Shown here piece by piece: positions 8,877 through 12,701 of a DNA stretch of 12,701 nt (the first letter of the stretch is position 1; each line of letters opens with the position of its first letter). The stretch lies in contig NW_003120923.1 in NCBI RefSeq assembly GCF_000003605.2, positions 743,395-756,095 of the forward strand, in the 5' to 3' direction. Source of the stretch: Saccoglossus kowalevskii. Its lineage: Eukaryota; Hemichordata; Enteropneusta; Harrimaniidae. The notes beneath the pieces were generated by a model. That model made no database searches, was not told the DNA's origin, and saw nothing but the letters and a program-made list of their open reading frames with translations. A program made the translations under genes and the position numbers.

Positions 8877-11800
8877 TCAAATTACACAATGGTTGGTGTG
8901 ACTGGTGTGATTTCTAGCAATCGAATGAAGTTATTAAACGTTAAATATATTCTGTATCTGCAAATTTTATATGTATTAACCTCATTGTATTGACTGGTGA
9001 AAAATAGCGCTTATTCTATTTGTTCTAGGTATTTCAGTCAACAGCTTATATACTGAATTTTCCTACATGTATTATGCCGGGAAGTGATCTCTTATGAAGT
9101 GAAAACACATTTATATTGGAAGTTATAATGACGCATAGAAAATATTTCATGACATTACTGTTCGTTATTGTTAACGTTATTGTATTACGATTAGTTCCAG
9201 TTTTAAATACGAATGACAACTTGCCAATGCTCGAAACAGGTAAATATAATTGGATAGACAGTGTATGATGTATATGATGTATAGAATGTAGAAAGTGAGA
9301 CAAGTATTGGCAGTTGGTCGACATTTTCTGACAAATTTTCAACTACATTTTATCATTTTAGGCGTAGCCATACCGCGGTTACATAGATCAGATGACATTG
9401 GTAATGGTACTCTGCAGTTATTTGTGAGAGGAAAATGAGTTGATGTGGTCGATATCGGTCAATGGGATGCAAATAATGCTATGGTTACTTGTAGACACCT
9501 TGGATTTCCCAGTGCTGTATCGGGTATGTTGAATGAATTTCCAATATTTTACGCAGATACAATAACATCAGACCATTGAATATATTATTGTTAGCAGTTG
9601 GGATTTGTAGCGTGAAATATCTCAAACTGATAAGGTATGGCAAACGAGTCTTCAAATACACAAAACAAACTAATCGTACGGTGGTACGGTGGCTCAAAGG
9701 GGAATTTTGGGGATTACTCGCTTCTGCAGTGTAGGGATGCCATAAGACCTTATAACGGAACACTGAAGTCATTCACACACCCATGTAGTCAGACACAGTC
9801 AGTTTCTGGAGTTGAGCTTCGATGTTCTTTAATATTAAGACACGTGAGCCACCCCTTGCTAGGTTATCGTAACAATCCGTCAAGACCTGCACCTGGTATA
9901 TCGTCCCAACGTCCACCCCATTCAATTTCCCCCCTCCCCATTTAAGCGTTGGCGAGAAGTCAGTTCACAGTTCAGTTTTTGCAGTGTGGTGCAGTGTGGT
10001 GTCAGCATGATGCAAACATGACAGTGACATTAAATTAACTTACGATAACAATAACCTCTATTTGCTGAATTGAACTGGCATTACAATAATTATACAAAGT
10101 CGACGCAAAAGTGAATGGTGGCAAGGTTTTTTATATACAGGGACATTATTAGATAAAGTACAAAAAATATTCAAATATCGTAATTAATATAGGCTACACT
10201 TAGCCATTAATAATACTACTAATAATAATAAATTGTCAACGTGTTAAATACAATATATTATTGGAGGCAGTATTAGAATTACTCCTATAAATACGTCGTA
10301 CATTATTTATTTGATTTTATTCAATATAGTATTTACATGGTAATTTATATAGTAATATCTGCACACAAAGGAATGCAATATCTATAAGGCAAGTCAAATT
10401 GTCATGACAGTAATGGTTTGTGTTTCTTATATGTTGCAGCTTGGTCTTTGGAAATGTTTGTACCAATCACCGGATCTGGGAGTGTAGTGAATTGCCAGGG
10501 CAGTGAACTGTCTCTTAGCGAATGTGAAACAACTGTGAAATGGATGACGTACACTAGATATGCTGGAGTGGCGTGTGATTTCATCGGTGCAAAATACATT
10601 TAAATTGAATTATACACTGTTACATTAGCAGGTCATATGCTATGACAGCACACAAAATATAAATGTGGATATATAATTTTATATTGAAAGTAGTTTGATG
10701 ACGACAACTTAAAATGTTTGTGTTGCAAATTAGACGCATAGCAAGGTTTCACGCACACAAATCACGTTTTGTGATAGAAATGTACACAATTGCAACGCTA
10801 TTACAATTTCAGGTAGTCTACACTTCATCTTTTCCCGTATATTTAAGAAAGTGTTTTGGTAGTTACACAATAATTATCCATGGTAGAACAAGCTCAGTTT
10901 TCCCCGACCATGTCGATCACAGAGTATTTTTGACGATGGAATCTGACACAGAGGTGAAATTAATTTTACAACTGCAGTCAACCATGTTCACTGGTCATCA
11001 ACTACGAGTTCCAATTAACAAAACAAGGTCCAGCATGGTGATAATTAATTGACAAAACCCGGTCTACTATGGTCTTATTATAAAAAAACAAAAGCAGCTA
11101 AATTTGTGAATACTAATAAATACGTTATGAAATATTCACATTTTTCTCGCCACGCCTTGAATTATAATTAGGTATTGATTTGAACAAAGAAAGAGTACTT
11201 CTCAAGTAAATATTAAACATAAACTATTCGTTATCGAAGGTTAACGGTCTGTTAGAAGAATAGAGACGACGCAAACGTAGTATTAATAATAGTTGTAGGA
11301 TGACTATGAGGAAACTAACATAGTCAACGTAACCTGCTCGGGGTCGCAGTAAGCAGTAAGCATCAAACTGAGAAGCTAATTTAGGTCGATACACTTAACA
11401 CAATGCGGCTACTTGTCCGAAAAAATATATTTATTCGTATTCAACTATTGCAAACTATCCAGGAATGGTCTCATTGAACAGAATAGGCAATATATCTTGT
11501 TGTTTCAGATATAAATGAGTGCGCATCAAATCCGTGTTTAAATAACGGCACGTGTGTTGATGGTGTAGACAGTTATGTATGTAATTGTGTTGTTGGATAT
11601 TCTGGTGATAACTGCCAAACTGGTAAGTAGTGATTTGACATTGCAGTGATTGCGCACTGCTTGGGCTGTACAATTATCCTCATATTGAATAACTAAAAAT
11701 GTACTCATTTGAAAACGAAGCATGTAATTCTTCAATGAGGTTTTAATGTTAATAGGCAAGATATATGTTTGTTTCAGATATAAATGAATGTGCATCAAAT

Positions 11801-12154
11801 CCATGTCTAAATAACGGTACGTGTGTTGATGGTGTAAACAGTTATGTATGTAATTGTGTTGATGGATATTCTGGTGATAACTGCCAGACTGGTAAGTAGT
11901 GATGTGACATTGGTGATTGCGCACTCCTTGGGTTATACAATTATCCTTATTTTGAACTACTAAAAATGTACTCGTTTGAAAACGAAGCATGTAATTCTTC
12001 AATGAGGTTTTAATGTTAATAGGCAAGATATATTTGTGTTTCAGATATAAATGAATGTGCATCAAATCCGTGTTTAAATAACCAAATCAAGTTTTCTGGC
12101 ACAAACTCAATGGTTGGTAGAACCTTTTGTGTTGAAGTTCAAGATGCATATTGA
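4663..12154 (+). CDS. Mosaic PAN-EGF-TSP1-SRCR-cbEGF extracellular protein gene (eight exons, possibly a pseudogene)
   Basis: The exons are 4663-4962, 8384-8513, 8642-8806, 9362-9523, 10440-10586, 11509-11622, 11778-11891 and 12045 onward. All introns are GT-AG. Phases agree throughout: exon 1 ends in phase 0 and exon 2 starts in phase 0; every later junction is phase 1, so each module is a symmetrical 1-1 unit as expected from exon shuffling. The seven complete exons sum to 1132 nt (about 377 residues). The protein starts with a signal peptide, so it is secreted or carried to the cell surface; no membrane segment is visible. The modules suggest ligand or glycan binding, adhesion or innate immune recognition, but the actual role is unknown. 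An in-frame TGA at 9436-9438 and a truncated last exon make it uncertain that this copy is functional. I do not recognise a named orthologue. Confidence 0.72.
4963..5897 (+). other. Intron 1, first part: no exon seen
   Basis: Intron 1 spans 4963-8383 (3421 nt). In this first part I find no cysteine-rich open frame bounded by splice sites. A 14-nt sequence at 5249-5262 recurs inverted at 5833-5846 (13 of 14 bases), and a perfect 14-bp palindrome (TCATTTCGAAATGA) lies at 5282-5295. A locally GC-richer patch, about 5690-5790, shows no coding signal I trust. Confidence 0.5.
5898..6551 (+). repeat. Minisatellite of about 55 bp, interrupted
   Basis: The unit contains GAATTGGTACACGAC, then a GGCTAAATATATGCATTA block and a pyrimidine-rich ACCCCTCTCTT segment. 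The GAATTGGTAC anchor or its variants begin at 5942, 5998, 6053, 6108, 6207, 6262 and 6523, with a unit near 6160 that has lost most of its anchor. Spacing is 55-56 bp between undamaged neighbours. The jump between 6262 and 6523 is explained by the 200-bp element inserted at 6288. Divergence between units is substantial, so the array is not young. It lies inside intron 1. Confidence 0.85.
6288..6487. mobile_element. 200-bp MITE-like element with TA target duplication
   Basis: The left end CTGTAAAACACGT (6288-6300) and the right end ACGTGTTCTACAG (6475-6487) are inverted repeats that match at 12 of 13 bases. Weaker inverted similarity continues inward through TAGCT and GCATG for about 37 bp. 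The element is flanked by TA on both sides (6286-6287 and 6488-6489), the target duplication of Tc1/mariner-type transposition. It has no coding capacity and an AT-rich interior with repeated TTAGCTAA-like words, so it is a non-autonomous element. Removing it together with one TA restores a minisatellite unit of the expected length at that point (GGATAAATACATGCATTAAC against GGCTAAATATATGCATTAAC), which independently supports both ends. Confidence 0.8.
6595..6945 (+). repeat. Degenerate tandem repeat of about 70-90 bp
   Basis: The word GATGGAACTCGTAATT begins at 6625 and recurs at 6709. Related forms follow near 6781-6810 (GTCGTGAATATGAGC) and near 6930 (AGAACTCGTAATGG). Each is accompanied by an AATGCA...TGTGTC-like stretch before it and, in most copies, a CCATTTCAAAAT-like stretch after it. 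I see about four diverged units of unequal length. The segment lies in intron 1 directly after the minisatellite. Confidence 0.6.
6946..7734. other. Intron 1, late part; one unassigned minus-strand open frame
   Basis: No plus-strand exon is recognised here. On the minus strand, 7447 to 7235 is open and reads with an unusually balanced amino-acid composition (for example [16 protein letters not shown] and [14 protein letters not shown]). It matches no family I can name and could be a decayed transposon piece, a nested gene exon or chance. Small palindromes are present: TTTGCATGCAAA at 7046-7057 and an 8-bp-arm hairpin at 7105-7125. Confidence 0.35.
7735..8003. repeat. GC-rich repeat-like block with a 13-C run
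   Basis: This block is clearly more GC-rich than its surroundings. It contains AGGGGCATTCTCCCCT, a short inverted repeat (7844-7859), and ends in a run of 13 C (7973-7985) followed by GTGCCGCCGCCATTGACA. Open frames exist on both strands (7760-7945 plus and 8010-7723 minus), but neither has a recognisable domain, and they overlap each other as shadows. The composition suggests a dispersed repeat inserted in intron 1. No terminal repeats or target duplication were found. Confidence 0.4.
8384..8513 (+). CDS. Exon 2: EGF-like domain
   Basis: The acceptor TTGCCTTTCACAG precedes 8384, and the exon starts in phase 0, matching exon 1. It reads [16 protein letters not shown], then six cysteines in the EGF spacing (C-x4-C-x5-C-x9-C-x1-C-x10-C), ending in SGYTGQNC. 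It lacks the D-x-[DN]-E signature and the Asn/Asp hydroxylation motif, so it is not expected to bind calcium, unlike the C-terminal EGF modules. It ends in phase 1 at donor GTATGT (8514). A second AG at 8390-8391 would give an incompatible phase. Confidence 0.8.
8642..8806 (+). CDS. Exon 3: thrombospondin type 1 (TSP1) repeat
   Basis: This exon of 165 nt is phase 1-1. It reads [14 protein letters not shown], then GYRERSRHC and later [15 protein letters not shown]. The W-x2-W-x2-W-like start followed by a cysteine, and the arginine ladder (RERSR), are the hallmarks of TSP1 repeats, which bind glycosaminoglycans and proteins in the extracellular matrix. Five cysteines are present; the second cysteine of the usual CSxTC motif is replaced by valine, and an additional cysteine sits between the first tryptophans. 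Donor is GTGGGT (8807). The acceptor (CATATGTAG, 8633-8641) has a weak pyrimidine tract. The 128-nt intron before it is the shortest in the gene. Confidence 0.82.
8831..8872 (+). repeat. (AT)21 microsatellite
   Basis: A perfect run of 21 AT dinucleotides begins 24 nt after the exon 3 splice donor. It is self-complementary and length-unstable, so it may vary between individuals and could influence RNA folding near the donor. Confidence 0.97.
8873..9361 (+). other. Rest of intron 3: no feature seen
   Basis: AT-rich intron sequence. A short doubled TGATGTATA lies near 9266-9286. The minus-strand open frame 9342-9046 has no motif and is treated as chance. The intron ends at the acceptor TTATCATTTTAG. 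Confidence 0.6.
9362..9523 (+). CDS. Exon 4: first half of SRCR domain, with an in-frame TGA
   Basis: This 162-nt exon is phase 1-1. It reads [10 protein letters not shown], then a TGA (9436-9438), then [15 protein letters not shown] and [13 protein letters not shown]. The pattern is the N-terminal half of a scavenger receptor cysteine-rich domain (consensus: GxWGTVCDDxWD, then CRxLGF). The stop falls where SRCR domains have a conserved tryptophan, so a TGG to TGA change is the simplest explanation. The cysteine usually found shortly after (TVC) is valine here. SRCR domains bind polyanions, microbes or proteins. The split of the domain over two exons is typical of group A SRCR. If the TGA is real in the genome, translation ends here or the exon must be skipped; skipping exon 4 keeps the frame because it is symmetrical. 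Confidence 0.8.
9436..9438 (+). other. In-frame TGA in SRCR exon 4
   Basis: The codon follows GGA AAA in the phase set by both splice sites and by the CRHLGF motif downstream in the same frame. It replaces the SRCR tryptophan. It would truncate the protein after about 220 residues. Confidence 0.85.
9730..10085 (+). mobile_element. Possible solo LTR or LTR fragment in the SRCR intron
   Basis: The segment is more GC-rich than the intron around it. It starts TGTAGGGATGCC and ends GGCATTACA, a TGTA...TACA pair with related ends. Inside are a TTTAAGCG TATA-like box (about 9942) followed some 20 nt later by TCAGTTCACAGTTCAG, which resembles an LTR initiator, and a doubled GCAGTGTGGT. No target duplication matches these edges (TGCAG against ATAAT), so the ends are provisional. 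An open frame at 9637-9945 overlaps it; its codons look partly coding-like ([20 protein letters not shown]), and it could be the tail of an element's coding region, but I cannot name it. It does not belong to the SRCR domain, since exons 4 and 5 join directly. Confidence 0.35.
10086..10439 (+). other. Rest of intron 4: no feature seen
   Basis: Strongly AT-rich intron sequence with short TAATAATA runs (about 10206-10232). It ends at the acceptor ATATGTTGCAG. Confidence 0.6.
10440..10586 (+). CDS. Exon 5: second half of SRCR domain
   Basis: This 147-nt exon is phase 1-1. Joined to exon 4 it gives an alanine at the junction and then [27 protein letters not shown] and YAGVACD. These match the SRCR C-terminal half (GxGxGPVxLxxVxCxGxExSLxxC, then AGVxC). 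Three cysteines are present; the one usually found in the W-x-H-N-C segment is absent. Acceptor is ATGTTGCAG; the donor GTGCAA (10587) is weak but is the only one nearby in phase 1, and no stop intervenes before it. The pairing across a 916-nt intron is supported by the continuous domain. Confidence 0.85.
10587..11508 (+). other. Intron 5: one open frame, no recognised exon
   Basis: The plus-strand open frame 10714-11052 contains an acceptor-like TTACAATTTCAG (10801-10812) and reads [18 protein letters not shown] and similar. It would have to start in phase 0, whereas exon 5 ends in phase 1, so it does not join this gene. Its end overlaps an imperfect 34-bp direct repeat (11014-11081). I see no other feature in this stretch. 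Confidence 0.5.
11509..11622 (+). CDS. Exon 6: calcium-binding EGF domain, copy 1
   Basis: A 114-nt, phase 1-1 exon encoding one complete cb[19 protein letters not shown] carries the calcium-binding D-x-[DN]-E signature. [10 protein letters not shown] matches the C-x-[DN]-x4-[FY]-x-C motif for Asp/Asn beta-hydroxylation. [10 protein letters not shown] completes the six cysteines. Such domains bind calcium and stiffen rod-like extracellular proteins. The acceptor is TTGTTTCAG and the donor GTAAGT (11623). The codon split across the preceding intron restores the first Asp. Confidence 0.9.
11778..11891 (+). CDS. Exon 7: calcium-binding EGF domain, copy 2
   Basis: A near copy of exon 6 with the same length, phase and splice signals. 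It differs at eight bases: six are silent, and two change residues (Asp to Asn in GVNSYVC, and Val to Asp in [10 protein letters not shown]). All six cysteines, the calcium-binding residues and the hydroxylation motif are kept. The bias to silent changes suggests that both copies were under protein-level constraint after duplication. Confidence 0.9.
12045..12154 (+). CDS. Exon 8: truncated third cbEGF with an unrelated tail
   Basis: The exon starts after TTGTGTTTCAG and repeats the first 38 nt of the cbEGF exons ([13 protein letters not shown]). At 12083 the homology ends within the exon. The frame stays open for 23 more codons (including [19 protein letters not shown]) and stops at TGA 12152-12154. 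As a terminal exon it would leave a cbEGF with only two of its six EGF cysteines, which is unlikely to fold. More probably a deletion, insertion or assembly join cut the exon. The tail has a faint likeness to Cu/Zn superoxide dismutase (S-x2-G-R-T...), which I cannot confirm. Confidence 0.5.
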
Positions 12155-12701
12155 CCAGTGCTGTATACGTGTACAATGCAAACACTTAAAATCAACACAA
12201 ATTCACAAAATTTTCATTTAAAAAAATTATTTTGAAACACAGAATACATCATAATTATTTAAAAAGTTACATCTCTGGTAAAGGTGGACCTCAAACATTT
12301 CGCCAAATATTAATAAAAATACAGACTGGCAGGTTTACCATAGCAATAAAGCACATACAGTACCTTATTCAATCAAATGCGAAGTGTATATCAAAAAATA
12401 ACACCTGAAACATGGTACTCTGTTTTGCAAAACAAAATGATTTATTAAGAACACATTTTAAAGCATATGAACAGAAAAAAATTTGCATATTAGAAGCGTA
12501 TTACCAATAGAAGCATATGTAAATAATTTCAGTGAGACTGCTGGCATGGGTGATTATAGTCCAAGGTCAACTTTTAAAAATCACATTCTGAGTAAACAAG
12601 TATGATTATGTAGAGCAGACCAGCATATAAAATAATAAACAATTATATACAAAATCTGAAAAATGTATTCGCTCTCTCACAGCTGTTATCAAAGAAAATC
12701 C
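12155..12701. other. AT-rich right end, no gene seen
   Basis: No further EGF module, splice-bounded exon or long open frame is visible. AATAAA occurs on the plus strand at 12312-12317 and 12345-12350, and its complement near 12440, so the stretch could be a 3' untranslated region on either strand or simply intergenic sequence. The word AAGCATATG is repeated (about 12462 and 12512). Confidence 0.5.

Larger units (their letters stand above)
11482..12082 (+). repeat. Tandem duplication of a cbEGF exon with its intron (about 268 bp, 2.2 copies)
   Basis: The exon starts 11509, 11778 and 12045 are 269 and 267 bp apart. Both the 114-nt exon and the 153-155-nt intron are repeated; by eye, each differs at about 7 percent of positions between the first two copies. 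Similarity begins near AATAGGCAA (11482) upstream of copy 1 and stops at AATAAC (12082) inside copy 3. Confidence 0.95.

Noticed and set aside
8524-8889. Minus-strand open frame of 121 codons
   Set aside because: It includes the translated AT microsatellite (YIYIYI) and lies antisense to the TSP1 exon; it is a shadow.
9436-9438. TGA read as selenocysteine
   Set aside because: SRCR domains have Trp here, no selenoprotein of this type is known, and no SECIS-like element is recognisable in the sequence downstream.
9637-9945. Open frame of 102 codons as an additional SRCR exon
   Set aside because: Exons 4 and 5 join in phase to give a continuous SRCR domain without it, and its sequence has no SRCR motif. 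It overlaps the LTR-like segment.
11538-12065. Minus-strand open frame of 175 codons
   Set aside because: It is the antisense of the tandem cbEGF exons and introns. Its internal repeats only reflect the duplication on the plus strand.

Overview
This window is animal nuclear DNA, most likely from a marine invertebrate. Coding sequence sits in short exons bounded by GT-AG introns, the introns are AT-rich and full of repeats, and the exons encode metazoan extracellular modules (PAN/apple, EGF, thrombospondin type 1, SRCR, calcium-binding EGF). There are no bacterial-style operons. A lophotrochozoan or an invertebrate deuterostome would fit; the sequence alone does not settle the phylum.

Layout. 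(1) Positions 124 to about 3060 are the 3' part of an old Ty3/gypsy-type LTR retrotransposon: reverse transcriptase, RNase H, integrase, polypurine tract and a 3' LTR with a TATA-like box and polyadenylation signal. Its pol is broken by about ten stop codons and about eleven frame changes. (2) 3061-4662 holds nothing I can identify, apart from the presumed 5' flank of the next gene. (3) 4663 to about 12154, plus strand, is an eight-exon mosaic gene for a secreted or cell-surface protein: signal peptide and PAN/apple module, EGF, TSP1, a two-exon SRCR domain, two tandem cbEGF exons and a third, truncated cbEGF. All exon phases fit (0-0, then 1-1 throughout). The first SRCR exon has an in-frame TGA where the family has a tryptophan, so this copy may be a pseudogene or a null allele. 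(4) The introns carry a ~55-bp minisatellite (5898-6551), a 200-bp TA-flanked terminal-inverted-repeat element nested inside one of its units (6288-6487), a degenerate ~70-90-bp repeat (6595-6945), a GC-rich repeat-like block with a 13-C run (7735-8003), an (AT)21 tract beside a splice donor (8831-8872) and a possible solo LTR (9730-10085). (5) 12155-12701 is AT-rich with no recognisable gene.

No clearly new biological system is visible. The points most worth following are: the nested element with a reconstructable empty site; the recent duplication of a cbEGF exon together with its intron, with mostly silent changes between copies; the SRCR domain that lacks both partners of one conserved disulfide; and the SRCR stop codon together with the abrupt break of the third cbEGF, which suggest that a receptor-type gene is decaying or being remodelled.
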